64,000 bases of DNA from Siphonodentalium dalli (taxonomy: Eukaryota; Mollusca; Scaphopoda; Gadilida; Siphonodentaliidae): contig CP136069.1 in the NCBI GenBank assembly GCA_032622095.1, forward strand, positions 30,446,342 through 30,510,341. The letters run 5' to 3'. A program made the position numbers and the translations under genes. Shown piece by piece: positions 1-11,020 of this stretch (position 1 is its first letter; each line of letters starts with the position of its first letter). The notes beneath the pieces were generated by a model. It made no database searches. It was given only the letters and a program-made list of their open reading frames with translations, and had not been told where the DNA came from.

Positions 1-1045
1 AGATAACTGATTTAAAAGGACGGATGGCCTTCCTTGTAGGTTATAATTTAGAAATAATATTTATCAAATTAAGATCATTTCCTCAAGAATATACTAATAG
101 TATAGCATAATGATGATATGAATGTGATATTATTCACAAAACACACTTTGTGTCAGAGAAAATGTAGTTCAAGTGTTGTTTAGTTTCTCGCAAAAAGCAT
201 GGTGAATTGTTTATAATATGGAGAATCAACAGTATTACATCATTTTCTTATTTTTATTCGTGCGCATGTCAGTTGTAAAACCCCTAATTTGGTGCGTCTA
301 CAACTTACAACTCACAATAGTATCATAGTAAATTCCTTATTTGCTATGTTATGTATAGGTTAGGAGAAAATACTAACTGGATTAAAAAATATTCATTTCT
401 TTGCAAGAACAATATATTATGTACACGTTTTCTGTCTGATCATTTCCCAATCATGAAGTAATGTTGATTAGCTGGATTTTGAACTAACTGCGGGTAAAAT
501 GTGTCGATTAAAATAAAAATTGGCGCAATTTGAATGAGATTCTTTATTGCGCCAATAATTTTATCTTGGCCTTCCACAGCGCAGCGGAACATTTTCATTG
601 GACGATCAGGTAGTTCTGCATGTTTGTCTATAAACAAATGGTTCGGTAATGTTTTTGATGTTCATGTTTACATAACAAAGCGTACAAACGTGACAATAAC
701 ATGCAATCTACACAATATTTATGATTTCTATAAGAACAACATCTGTCTATTATATAAAATTCTTTCTGTTTATGGTGGTTTTTGCGAATGAGACTATTTT
801 AACAGCTATACCCACCACGAAGGCTGTCAGTATCTTTAAAAGTTAATATCTACATAGCCTGTGTGTCGCCTGTGTTATACTAAATCCTGTATGGTAATTG
901 GTCAACAGCCAATTGGGTCATATGTTTCATATCCCAATTAAAAATAGACAATAACATGACCAAATGTAACGTCGTCTTGATTTAGATGCCTAACTGCAGT
1001 AGATAGAATAAATGTGCATGTTTTTTTAAGTGCGCTGCCATAGAT
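1..1045. other. AT-rich intronic sequence, nothing firmly recognised
   Basis: I see no repeat family or exon that I can support. A 65-codon open frame on the minus strand at 440-637 is discussed under rejected items. Confidence 0.5.
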
Positions 1046-1305
1046 TAGCCCACTAATGACTGGAGATTCCTGAAATTTTGCAAAAATCCTGTGCCAATGC
1101 ATTCTCTTATATATGAGTCTCCCATAGGGAGCCTCGCATATATAAGGGAATACATTGGCCTAACAAAATTTACCTTGACCTTGTAAGGCAGTGCATTCTC
1201 TTATATATGAGAGGCTCCTTATGGGAGACTCGCATCTATAAGATAATGCACTGGCACATGATCTTCAATGCTGCACCAGCGTAGATCCCGTCATGAAATG
1301 ATTAA
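1046..1305 (+). mobile_element. PB3 MITE (TTAA type), complete but diverged
   Basis: The left end resembles CCCTTTCATGACTGGAGCTTCC in degraded form. The right end is cccgtcatgaaatgaTTAA. Between the ends lie two copies of the self-complementary cassette built from GCCAATGCATTCTCTTATAT, separated by ttaccttgaccttgtaag. Confidence 0.75.
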
Positions 1306-1335
1306 TCAATCGATACTTCACAGATAGCATATTGG

Positions 1336-1449
1336 ACTACAGTAATGCCCTAGATAATCGACTCCTTAACCACAGCAGAATTATGGGTAACTTTTCAGGA
1401 TTTAGTCGGAAATATGAAATGTTGCCATTCATTGGAAAGCTCTCACTGA
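1336..1449 (+). mobile_element. TcM foldback MITE, left half only
   Basis: It begins TACAGTAATGCCCTAGATAA and runs into the gaaagctctc loop; the right arm is missing. Confidence 0.8.
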
Positions 1450-1815
1450 TTGACCAAAAAATTGTAGGAATAAAAGCTCGGACAAAGGTATACCTCTGTA
1501 TTGAAAATTTTCTATTTCGAAAAATGGGGATAATTCCACAAAAATAAATCTGACAGACCTCATAATCGCAGGTGCACAGGTTCCCGTGGTACTAAATATC
1601 TATGCCAAGTTTGAACAAAATTGACAGAAATATGTAGGAATAAATGCTCGGACAATGGTACACCCCTGTATTGAACATTTTCTAAGTAGAATAAGGGGGA
1701 TAACTCCAAGAAAAAAGTCGGACAGACCTCATAATTGAAGCTACATAGGTTCCCATGGTACTAAATATCTGTGCAAAGTTTTAAACAATTGACCAAAAAT
1801 TGTAGGAACAAGACA
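1450..1815 (+). repeat. R1 dispersed repeat, two tandem blocks
   Basis: Blocks contain 'aagctcggacaaaggta', 'ataactccac', 'gacagacctcataat' and 'aggttcccgtggtacta'. Matching blocks occur at 4491-5066 and 45600-45960. Confidence 0.75.
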
Positions 1816-1934
1816 GTCAATGACTGTGGGGTCGCTCACCAGACTGCAAAGACTGATAAGACTGGGACTCTGGAGACCACAACAGTCAGAACTTTTCATA
1901 ATCACTTTAAAAGAAGTAGATATTTAAAGACTGT

Positions 1935-2190
1935 TAAATCTAAAACTAAAAATTTGGAGTTATGTCCCTGACCCCGCCCACATTTGACCCAGTGACCTGA
2001 TTTGAACAAATCTGAACCCCAGTCACCCAAGGATCCTTCATACCAAATATGAACCCATATAGCCTGATGGTATTTGAGAAGAAGTCACTTTAAGAATACT
2101 ATGGAGGGAAAGAGTTATGGCCCTGGCTTCGCAACTATTTCAAGTGAACTCATTTGAACAAATCTGAATGTGAGTCACCCAGCCCTCATA
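1935..2190 (+). repeat. R2 dispersed repeat fragment
   Basis: It carries 'agttatgtccctg', 'gacccagtgacctgatttga' and 'agtcacccaaggatcc', as in the fuller copy at 3956-4490. The tail with 'gacggac' is absent here. Confidence 0.7.
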
Positions 2191-2344
2191 ATTGGCTACG
2201 ACAATCAGCAATGCAGATGGATGGATGGGAGAACAGTCTGACATAGAGACTGACAATTCAATCCAATATACCCCCCAAGTTTTCATTGCAAAATCAGGGT
2301 ATAATGAGTTCAACTGGATACTGGTGGTTAAGAACATAATATTC

Positions 2345-2775
2345 GAACAGACAAGTCTGAACATAGTGTCTGACATTTGCAGAATGAGGTCCCCAAAGGG
2401 TGAATTTAATGACACAATCCTGCAATGCGGGCTAGCATCACCAAATTCACCCTCTTGGGACCTCATTCTGTGTAGGCCTCAACTGCTATGGGAGACATAG
2501 CATTAGATTGAAGTTCTCCAGTTAAAGTTGGTGATGTGCACCCATTTGGCACCTCAATTATGCATTTTATATTCACAAATTAGGGGATTTAGAAACTAAA
2601 CAGAAGGGCTAAAGTAAGTAAAAATGTCAATTTAAGTGCCTATATACTTCCCAGAAGATGAGGCCTAAGCAGATTGAGGACCCTGGTTAGTGTATTTGGT
2701 GATGCTAGACTGCTGTGCAGGGTAGCATAACTAAATTCACCCTCTGGGGACCTCATTCTGCAAATGCCAGATAGA
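2345..2775 (+). mobile_element. HB MITE (hAT type), diverged copy
   Basis: It opens with 'gtgtctgacatttgcagaat' and 'gaggtccccaaagggtgaat' and closes with 'ctggggacctcattctgc'. Two inverted hairpin modules flank a spacer. Confidence 0.7.
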
Positions 2776-2800
2776 AGACAAATTTAATCCAATATGTACC

Positions 2801-2822
2801 CCCCCCCCCCCCCCCCCCCCCC
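2801..2822 (+). repeat. Poly-C tract
   Basis: An uninterrupted run of about 22 C lies between HB copies. Confidence 0.95.
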
Positions 2823-2899
2823 ACATTTTTCTTTGAATATTAGTCGTATGATTTCATCTGGATAAGTGGTGATTAAAACAATAATATGAAATGGCCAAA

Positions 2900-3465
2900 C
2901 CTGAATTTAGTATGTCTGACATTTGCAGAATTAGGTCCCAAAAATGTGGATTTAATGACAATATTCTGTAAGGCAGGCTAGCATCACCAAATTCATCCTC
3001 AATCTGATTAGGCCTCAATGGCTACAGATATGTTTAGATTAGAATAATACATGTCATCTGGCTAGTTTATATAATTAATGACCTGTGCCTTTACAGATAT
3101 ATATGCCTCTGCGGTGAGAAGAGGTATTAAATTGAGAGGTGATATGGCTTGGAAGGGATGTTGGTTGATGACAGGGTTGGGTCTGGGCCATGTGGGAGGG
3201 GGTGGGTGGGGGAGGGTGGAATGTTTCCATAATTTCATTAAAGAGTAAAGTTTCATAACTCTGCAGATGTTTTTATGGTGTCACTTTTTTCAAATTTTAA
3301 AACATGTTTAAAAACAAAATTGTCCCAGAAGATGAGACCTAAGCAGAATAAGGTAATTGAGGGTGTATTTGGTGATGCTAGCCTGCTGTATGGGGTAGCA
3401 ACACTAAATTCACCATCTGGGGACTTCATTCTGCAAATGTCAGACACACGATGTCCAGGCTTGGA
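2900..3465 (+). mobile_element. HB MITE, long diverged or interrupted copy
   Basis: The start 'gtatgtctgacatttgcaga' and the end 'cattctgcaaatgtcagaca' are HB-like. The interior holds a G-rich stretch (3180-3220) that is not typical of the family, so this may be two fragments. Confidence 0.55.
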
Positions 3466-3955
3466 GAAATGAACAATGGACTATTCCTTGTAGACTGGTA
3501 GAATAGTTGTTTAGCTAATGTCATGTCTTGTAATGACAGATGGTAAACTGGTCTGAAGCAAGCAGTCTTCAGCAAGAGTATCAAGTGACCACACTATGAT
3601 AAATTGGCTTTTTCAATAATACAGGCTTCAGTTTTCTCTTAAAAATTAATAGTGCATGGCAAAGAGGTGTGAATTATAAAGGACCATAACTCTGTTAAAA
3701 TATATCGGATCAAACCCATATTTTAACTTGATCTGTAAAAAAGTGTAAAAAATTCATTTACCAAATTTGGTGTTGATCAGATGAAAAATGTTTGAGTAAT
3801 CCTGTCTTGGATGAATTCTATATCAAAACAAGAGTGGAAGGGGTTAAATAAACAATACCAAAATCCATACAGATGAAGAACATGCTAAGAAAAATCTAGG
3901 TAAGAAATATGAGGCTGTGATGTGTCCTAAACAAAAATTAAAGGTCAAAATGCAA
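3466..3955 (+). other. Spacer with a short R3-like block
   Basis: At 3680-3830 the text 'ggaccataactctgttaaaa', 'ggatcaaaccc' and 'gatctgtaaaa' resembles R3 at 13185-13530. The rest shows nothing recognisable. Confidence 0.5.
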
Positions 3956-4490
3956 AAATTAAATTTTTTGTTTTTAAAGTTATGTCCCTGGCTCTGCCCC
4001 TATTTGACCCAGTGACCCAATTTGATTCCCAGTCACCCAAGGTCCCTCAGTACCAAATATAAGCTAAATCGGCCCAATATTTTTTTTAGAAGAAGTCATT
4101 GTAAGAATTACTATGAGTTATGGCCCTGGTTTCTCAACTAATTGACCGGGTGACCTCATTTGAACAAATCTGAACACCAGTCACCCAAGGACCCTCCATA
4201 CCAAATATTAGCTAAATCGGCACAATGGTTATGGACAAGAAGTTGTTGTAAGAATTACTATGGAGGAATAGAGTTATGGCCCTGGTTTCGCAACTATTTG
4301 ACCCAGTGACCTCATTTGAACAAATCTGAATGATAGTCACCTAGGGAACATCCACGCCAATTCGGTATGATGGTTTCAGAGGAGAAGATGTTTTTAAAAA
4401 AAGTTGACGGACGGACAGACGGACGCACGGACGGACAAGGAGTGATGACTATAGCTCCACCGGAGACTTCGTCTCAGGTGAGCTAATAAA
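3956..4490 (+). repeat. R2 dispersed repeat with 'gacggac' tail
   Basis: Three related blocks each contain 'gacccagtgacc', 'cagtcacccaagg' and 'accaaatatragctaaatcgg'. They end at 4400-4440 in repeated 'gacggac' and then 'atgactatagctccaccgga'. Confidence 0.75.
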
Positions 4491-5066
4491 AGCTCTGACA
4501 AAGGTACACCCCTGTATTGAACATTTTCTAAGTAGAATATTAAAGGGGGATAACTCCAAGAAAAAAGTCGGACAGACCTCATAATTGAAGCTACATAGGT
4601 TCCCATGGTACTAAATATCTGTGCCAAGTTTTAAACAATTGACCAAAAATTGTAGGAATAAAAGCTCGGACAAAGGTATACCCCTGTATTGAAAATTTTC
4701 TATTTCGAAAAAGGGGGATAACTCCACAAAAATAAGTCTGACAGACCTCATAATCGCAGGTGCACGGGTTCCCGTGGTACTAAATATCTATGCCAAGTTT
4801 GAACAAAATTGACAGATATATGTAGGAATAAATGCTCGGACAAAGGTACACCCCTGTATTGAACATTTTCTAAGTCGAAAAAGGGGAGAACTCCACAGGT
4901 CCCAATTGTACTAAATATCTGTGCCAAGTTTCCAAAAAAATTGAACAAAAAATGTAGGAATAAAAGCTCGGACAAAATTGCGATGGACGGATGCACAGAT
5001 GGCTAGACGGATGGACGGACAAGCTGAATCCAGTATATCCCCAACAACTCGTTGCGGGGGTATACA
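4491..5066 (+). repeat. R1 dispersed repeat, three to four blocks with 'gacggac' tail
   Basis: It repeats the R1 blocks seen at 1450-1815 and ends in 'gatggacggatgcacagatg', then 'caactcgttgcgggggtata'. Minus-strand open frames here arise from the repeat and are not genes. Confidence 0.75.
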
Positions 5067-5611
5067 GTACTGCATGGTATAATATCCAGGCCTGCAGTTA
5101 TCAAAATTATGCGTAAGCTATTTTTCGCTCGCCTGGTTTGTGATTATAGGTAACCCATAGGTTACCTGAAGAGTTTCACAAACTCCTATAATCATTACAA
5201 CTGGTATTACTAACTACCAATGGGCAACTCTTTGAAATGATAATTTTGAATTTTGATAGCCACTCAATGAGTACTTTCTACATAAGGGAGGGGGGGGGGG
5301 GGGGTTAATAAGTAGGAATAGCATGTGTCAATTGACATCAGCCACTCACTGTGTACTTTGTATACAACAGGAAATCAGCTGATTTATACGGGAATAAAGC
5401 TCTGATCAAAAGCCTAATTTATTCAGCGTCATTCGAACTAATACCAATTTCTCATTCCGAGACGGGACTGTCACCGGCTCAATCGCTGACAATAACGGCA
5501 TCCAAATCACATTTACATAGATGTGTCTGTGACAATATACAGCTCTAACATTCAAACAATGGTGCATTCTTGTTGTCGTTATTCATGATGTAGCATGTCT
5601 AGGATACGATA
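5067..5611. other. Unassigned intronic sequence with a poly-G tract
   Basis: It includes a G-rich run at 5288-5303 and a short palindrome ggtaacccataggttacc at about 5149-5166. No exon or family is recognised. Confidence 0.5.
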
Positions 5612-5828
5612 TACAGTAATGCCCTAAGTAATCGACTCCTTAACCACAGCAGAATTATGGGTAACTTTTCAGGATTTAGTCGGAAATATGGCTTGTTGCC
5701 ATTCATCGGAAAGCTCTCGGGGAGAGCTTTCCGATGAATGGCAACAAGCCATATTTCCGACTAAATCCTGAAAAGTTACCCATAATTCTGCTGTGGTTAA
5801 GGAATCAATTACTTAGGGCATTGCTGTA
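5612..5828. mobile_element. TcM foldback MITE, full length
   Basis: Both ends are complete (TACAGTAATGCCCTAAGTAA and the inverted end gggcattgctgta). The arms pair almost perfectly around gagagctttcc. Confidence 0.92.
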
Positions 5829-5981
5829 TCAGGCCAGGGACCAGCTTAGAAGGTAACATGGGAGACATCTTCTCCCTAAATTGTGCCACTTCTCCCTATT
5901 TTTGTTCTAGGAAGAAGTGATTTCTCTCTCATATACCAGTATGAATATGTCCAAACATCATGTTTGCATATTGCATCTTCA

Positions 5982-6154
5982 TACAGTAATGCTCTAAATA
6001 ATCAACTCCTTAACCACAGCAGAATTATGGGTAACTTTGAGAGCTTTCCGATGAATGGCAACAAGCCATATTTCCGACTAAATCCTGAAAAGTTACCCAT
6101 TATTCTGCTATGGTTAAGTAGTCGATTATTTAGGGAATTAGCCGCATTACTGTA
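5982..6154. mobile_element. TcM foldback MITE, shortened left arm
   Basis: It runs from TACAGTAATGCTC to attactgta, with loss of part of the left arm. Near-identical direct repeats of about 45 bp flank it at 5937-5981 and 6158-6203. Confidence 0.9.
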
Positions 6155-6379
6155 CCTGCATGAATATGTCCAAACATCATATTTGCATATTGCATCATCA
6201 TATTGCTGCATATTGCATAAAAATTATTGGGTTCATAAACTGAACATCAGCCATTGTTTATTTCTCCCTGATAACAGCCCACTTCTCCCTAATAATCAAA
6301 CAGGGAGCTGTGACTTCTCCAAATTTAAAACTTCTCGTCTGGTCCCTGTTTCAGGCATTTCTTTGAACTTTCTCAGAAG

Positions 6380-6822
6380 CCTGCAAATAGTGTGTCTGTC
6401 ATTTGCAGAATGAGGTCCTCAGAGGGTGAATTTAGTTATTCTATCCCACACAATGGGCCAGCATCACTAAATTCACCATCTGGGGACCTCATTTTGCTTA
6501 GGTCTCATTTTCTCTGGAAAGTTTCTTTATTATCAAAGTTATATGTAAACTTCTTCGAATTGATTCTATTTCTTTTTTAGTTTTAATAGTCTCTCCATAT
6601 CCCCAAATTGGCAAATGACACATTGCATAATCAAGGTTCCCAATGAGTGTGCATCACAACATTCACCATTTGGGAAATTTAATCTTGAGTTTATGTCTCA
6701 GAATGAGGTCACCAGAAGGTGAATTTAGTGACACTAGCCCGCTATGCGGGATAGCATCACTGTATTCACCCTCTGGGGACCTCATTCTTCAAATTACAGG
6801 CACACTAAACTCAAGCTTACCT
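6380..6822 (+). mobile_element. HB MITE, near full length
   Basis: It has two hairpin modules ('cattctgc'/'gcagaatg' arms) around a spacer with 'atccccaaattggc'. The right end is 'acactaaactcaagcttac'. Confidence 0.8.
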
Positions 6823-7244
6823 GTACGTGTAGAGAACAGCTTTTATTACTTATCAACGTAATTCGCATGATCGCACGAGTTTCCAGGCGTGTGATAATTC
6901 TCAGAATCGGACTGATGCAATCTGTCGACGGAACTATTTCATTCAGTGTTGTTAGACTGGTTCTCGCCGTTACTATTTTTACTTTGTCAGTCACGACAAT
7001 AAAGAAACAATAAGCGATCAATCGATGAGATGATTCATTCAAGTAGTTTCATTTCAAGAATATGTTTGTCGAGGCACAGAATTTAATTTCAAACGCATCA
7101 TTAAAGATCGGGTCAAGGACACTCGTGGATAGACGGGCTCCCTGTCTGATTGTTGCGTTAACTCTAAAATGCCGTTAAAACTCAATTAAATTCACATTTT
7201 CTGTACCGGAGATGTACGATTGTGAGTCAACTTACTATGATACA

Positions 7245-7437
7245 GAGATATGTGATAAAATTAGAACCGCACAAGTGTCTGGATTTTGATGAATTATCGC
7301 ACTCGATTTGTTGGCGGAACGCGATACCTCTCGTGCGGGAATGCATGCGTCCCGCACTCGAGGTATCGCTCCGCCAACAAATCTTGTGCGATAATTTCGT
7401 CAAAATCCAGACACTCATGCGGTTCTATCTATATCTC
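7245..7437. mobile_element. Foldback (palindromic) element beside the exon F donor
   Basis: The left arm (gagatatgtgataaaattag, 7245 onward) and the right arm (ending ctatctatatctc, 7437) pair over about 90 bp around an atgcatgcg centre. The arms contain gtgtctggattttga and ttgttggcggarcg. It lies 15 nt inside the intron from the exon F donor. No sure target duplication is seen. Confidence 0.8.
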
Positions 7438-7452
7438 ACTCAAACCACTTAC

Positions 7453-7696
7453 CTAGTTGGTCAGCACTGATTTTGTTAATTTTAACAGTTTTCTCCGATG
7501 AGGGTGGGCAAGCACCAATTCCCCCTGACCACGCCCTCAAGAGACTCGGGGAACTGAATGGAGACATGGTTTTCGGCGTAGAGGAAGCCGACGACGTCTG
7601 TTTAAGGTCACTTGAGGCTTGTAGTTCCGATGACGATGATACCGAGCTGTCTATACTCTCCGATGGTAGATGATAAGTGTGCAATTTTGGACTGAG
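7453..7696 (-). CDS. Exon F: Ser-rich linker exon, last exon recognised in the window
   Basis: This exon has 81 codons plus one base (phase 1 at the 3' end). The acceptor is excellent (gattttttttccag|CTC) and the donor is perfect (CTAG|GTAAGT). The peptide is Ser/Thr-rich (SESIDSSVSSSSELQASSD, then SSASSTPKTMSPFSSPS), followed by LLRAWSGGIGACPPSSEKT and VKINKISADQL. No known fold is recognised. The phase at its start matches exon E exactly, which supports membership in the same transcript. No convincing following exon is seen between 1 and 7452, so the next exon, probably part of PDZ6 or more linker, is expected upstream of position 1. A palindromic foldback element begins 15 nt inside the intron after the donor. 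Confidence 0.78.
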
Positions 7697-7734
7697 CTGG
7701 AAAAAAAATCAAAGATAAAGGTCAATCAAAGCAA

Positions 7735-7923
7735 GGCTGAGTTTAGTTTAGATGCAAGAAAATGACATATTGAGGTTCCCAATGGGTGTACATCACATAT
7801 TCACCATTTGGGAACTTCAGTCCCACTGAGAGCTTTCCGATGAATGGCAACAAGCCATATTTCCAAATAAATTCACCCACTGGAGACCTCATTCTCATCA
7901 CAAACACAATAGTTCCAGGCTTG
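7735..7923 (+). mobile_element. HB MITE remnant containing a TcM fragment
   Basis: HB spacer text (gaggttcccaatgggtgt, ttcaccatttgggaacttca) is interrupted at 7828-7865 by about 40 bp of TcM arm (gagagctttccgatgaatgg), then HB resumes with 'aaattcacccactggagacc'. Confidence 0.7.
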
Positions 7924-7940
7924 TACAAGACCAAATAATA

Positions 7941-8469
7941 TACAGTAATGCCCTAAATAATTGACTCCTTAACCACAGCAGAATTATGGGTAACTTTTCA
8001 GGAATTAGTCGGAAATATGGCTTGTTAAATCCTGAAAAGTTACCCATAATTCTGCTGTGGTTAACCCTTTATCCAACAAACCGGCCAAATAAAGCTTCAA
8101 CAGCCTAAAATATCTTCGGTCTGTCTCAATAGAACCATACAAATATGGATATCATTGGAACCGGCTCCTTGACCACATTGTGATAGTTACAGTTATGCCA
8201 TGTGCCAATGCATTCTCTTATATATGCGAGTCGACCATAGGTCGCCTCGCATATATAAGAGAATGCATTGGCCTAAAAAAAATAAAAAATTTAACACTTT
8301 TTCGTACATTCTTTAACAATTTTATAATTTTTAATGTGTTAAGCCAATGCATTCTCTTATATATGCGAGGCGACCTATGGTCGACTCGCATATATAAGAG
8401 AATGCATTGGCACAGGGCCCTTCTGTTGGGTAAAGGGTTAAGGAGTCGATTATTTAGGGCATTACTGTA
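7941..8469. mobile_element. TcM foldback MITE interrupted by a PB1 element
   Basis: The left part spans 7941-8064 and the right part 8438-8469 (aggagtcgattatttagggc, then attactgta). The interruption is a full PB1 element. The TcM loop region is also partly deleted (gcttgttaaatcctg). Confidence 0.95.
8065..8437 (-). mobile_element. PB1 MITE nested inside TcM, TTAA target duplication
   Basis: TTAA occurs at 8061-8064 and 8438-8441, and removing the element with one TTAA restores the TcM text gtggTTAAggag. The ends are ccctttatccaaca and tgttgggtaaaggg. It contains two cassettes and the end block ataaagcttcaacagcc. Confidence 0.95.
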
Positions 8470-8595
8470 ATTGAATGATTATTTAGATTCTGTCCCGTCT
8501 CCATTCAATTATGGGCATGTGATAGTGTAACTGGACGTATGTCTATCCGACAATGACATTTTGTTTGAGACAACCACAACTTATGACTATATTAT

Positions 8596-9054
8596 CACCC
8601 CTGGTCAAGTGGTCCTGCTAATATGCTATGATGTTGGTGGTAAACAGATGCCGGTATGAAAAAAGTACCATTATTTTTTCTAAATTTGTCATTTTTGCGG
8701 TGTTTGGCTAATCCGAGTGATTTGAGAACAAAATAGTTTGTGTATGAAACATTCAAGAACATATATACTTTTGAACAATATAATAATTCCTGCGCTGTTT
8801 TTCCATAATGACCTGAATAACCATCTTGATTATAGTCGATTTTGAACAAACAACTAATACATATATTTTGTGATAAATATGTTTTTGAACGTTTGATATG
8901 TATAATGGCTTTTCTTGTATATGTTCAGATTATTGGAACACTGCGAAAAAGACTAAAAAAAAAAACAGCATCAGTTTTCCTTAACATCATCATAGCAATT
9001 AAGCAGGACCCAACCGCACCATAGCACATTAGCAGGACCACTTGACCAGGGGTA
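8596..9054. mobile_element. FC foldback element, copy 1
   Basis: The terminal inverted repeats are CACCCCTGGTCAAGTGGTCC and the complement of ggaccacttgaccaggggta. A second inverted set (tcatttttgcggtgtttggc against the partner region) lies inside. Flanking ATTAT on both sides may be a 5-bp target duplication. Confidence 0.8.
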
Positions 9055-9398
9055 ATTATGGGTGCAAATTGCAGGAGCATATAAGTGCCGTGTTTAAATT
9101 CCTCATGAGAAAGACTGAATACCATTTACGCCATGCCTTGATCATTTGTCTCAGAATGATTTCGTGACTTTGGTGTAAGGAAATTAGACACCACAAGAAA
9201 TGTATTGGACATGTCTCATACCTCTGCTCTGCCCAAAGTGTGAAGCCCCGAATTACACAATGCTACGCACACTGTCAGGTCGTGTGCCGACATTATTGGC
9301 TGCCCCATGTTCAATAATGAATGGCGGTTAAAAAGGACAGGCAATATAATTAAAGTCTAAAATAGCTCAAATTTGGTATAACTCATCATTGGAAACAA
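9055..9398. other. Unassigned intronic sequence
   Basis: I see no exon or recognised repeat. Confidence 0.5.
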
Positions 9399-9790
9399 GC
9401 TGAGTTTAGTGTGCCTGTCATTTGCAGAATGAGTTCCCCAGCGGGTGAATTTAAATTGACCCTCTGGGGACCTCAATCTGCTCAGTGTCATCTTCTTTGG
9501 AAAGTTTCTTTATTATAAAATTTCAATAGAAACTTCTTCACATAGATTCTATTTCTTTTTTAGTTTAGTTTCTCTATATCCACAAATTGGCAGATGACAC
9601 ATTGCATAATCGAGGTTCCCAATGGGTGTACATCACAATATTCACCATTTGGGAACATCGATCTGAGTTTATGTCTCCCATAGCAGATGAGGCCATGCAA
9701 AATGAATTTGGTGATGCTAGCCCGCTGTGCAGGATAGCATCGTTAAAAGTCACCCTCTGGGGACCTCATTCTGCAAATGCTGAGTAAATA
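9399..9790 (+). mobile_element. HB MITE, internally deleted first hairpin
   Basis: It starts aagctgagtttagtgtgcct and ends cattctgcaaatgctgagta. The first module has lost its loop. Confidence 0.8.
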
Positions 9791-9820
9791 CTCTAAAACA
9801 AGGCTGGGTTGTTATCAAGC

Positions 9821-9934
9821 CTTGATTCTCTTATATATGCGAGGCTCCCTATGAGAAAACTCGCATATATAAGAGAATGCATTGGCACAGGGTTTTCTAA
9901 AAATTTCAGGAAGCTCCAGTCATGGAAGGGTTAA
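9821..9934 (-). mobile_element. PB3 MITE fragment
   Basis: One cassette is followed by the end text aaatttcaggaagctccagt and catggaagggTTAA. Confidence 0.75.
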
Positions 9935-10081
9935 GAAAAAATTCTTTCTGCCAATTAAAGCAAAATCATTGCCTAGGCAAACAGATTTTGCCTCTGCATT
10001 TACCTAGTCATTGCCTATTGCCTTGGCTAATTCCCAGGACTCCAATTACGTGAAATACTAAACAACAAACTTTTTAGTACG

Positions 10082-10297
10082 TACAGTAATGCCCTAAGTA
10101 ATCGACTCGTTAAACACAGCAGAATTATGGGTAACTTTTCAGGATTTAGTCAGAAATAACGCTTGTTGCCATTCATTGGAAAGCTCTCCCGAGAGCTTTC
10201 CGATGAATGGCAACAAGCCATATTTCCGACTAAAACCTGAAAAGTTACCCATAATTCTGCTGTGGTTAAGAAGTCGATTACTTAGAGCATTACTGTA
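10082..10297. mobile_element. TcM foldback MITE, full length
   Basis: Both TA-flanked ends and both arms are intact; the arms pair around ctctcccgagagctttcc. Confidence 0.92.
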
Positions 10298-11020
10298 CGT
10301 ACACTGTAGAAAAAAGGACACTTAACACCAACTAGAGTCTGCCAGAGTTGGAATTTTTTCAATTGATGTCCATTTCAGTTAAGATAGCAAATAGATATGG
10401 GTTCAAATTACGTGAACAATGCAGCGCAAAAACATCATGTAATTGTAGTTGTTCAGATAGGAGCGTGATAACCTCATGTCATGATTTCCGAAGTTGCTTG
10501 TTGCAGACGGATGCACAGACAGATGGATGGAACACATTTTAAGTCCCCCCCGGCTAGATTAGTTTGTGAGAGATAATCACACAGGAAAGCTCGAGGAGGA
10601 TGAGAGTTCTAGCCTTTTATTGATCTCCGAGGGAAAGTCACAGAAATACGAGGTTGAAATTGATTTTAAATTTGATTTGGATAAAGGCTTTCGCTGATCT
10701 GGAAATTGTACACTTCTATAAGAAATGATTGATTTCTATGGAGATTGTGTTTTTATAAGTTTTTCTAGGATTTTCATGTTACAGGGGTTATGGATTGCTG
10801 CGGATAACTGAGATAGTATCATTGGTTTAATCAATAATAGAAGAATTACGAGGAACACAAATAAGCGACACATCACAGAATCCAGCTTTCTTAGATCAGA
10901 CAAATGGAATTCTTTGATTTGTTGGCCAATACGCTTCATCTGAACTCAGGGCTGCAATGAAAATACCGCCAACGAAAAAAGGTCGGCCAAAGTTTTAACT
11001 GAAGAGGCAAATGGACTGTT
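10298..11020. other. Unassigned intronic sequence
   Basis: It contains a short 'gacggatgcacagacagatg' tail at 10505-10530 typical of the R-type repeats. No exon is recognised. Confidence 0.5.

Noticed and set aside
440-637. Minus-strand open frame containing ELPDRPMKMFRCAVEGQDK, with a possible acceptor (acatgcag|AA) in the phase expected after exon F
   Set aside because: The first residues recall the ELPER motif that precedes a PDZ domain in MPDZ, but what follows is not PDZ-like, no good donor is seen, and the match is too short.
5883-6413. 176-codon plus-strand open frame
   Set aside because: It is built from a TcM element and its flanking direct repeats; the 'SNALNNRLLNHSRIMGNF' type peptides recur at every TcM copy.
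6794-7042. Segment of about 160 bp open on both strands, with a minus-strand reading RTSLTTLNEIVPSTDC that could join exon F in phase
   Set aside because: The acceptor (aaaaatag) and donor are weak, the peptide has no family resemblance, and openness on both strands is not evidence of coding.
8180-8470. Regularly spaced, near-identical palindromes across the window (about 68-bp cassettes) considered as a CRISPR-like array
   Set aside because: They are dispersed over kilobases inside transposons, lack uniform spacers, and the genome is eukaryotic.
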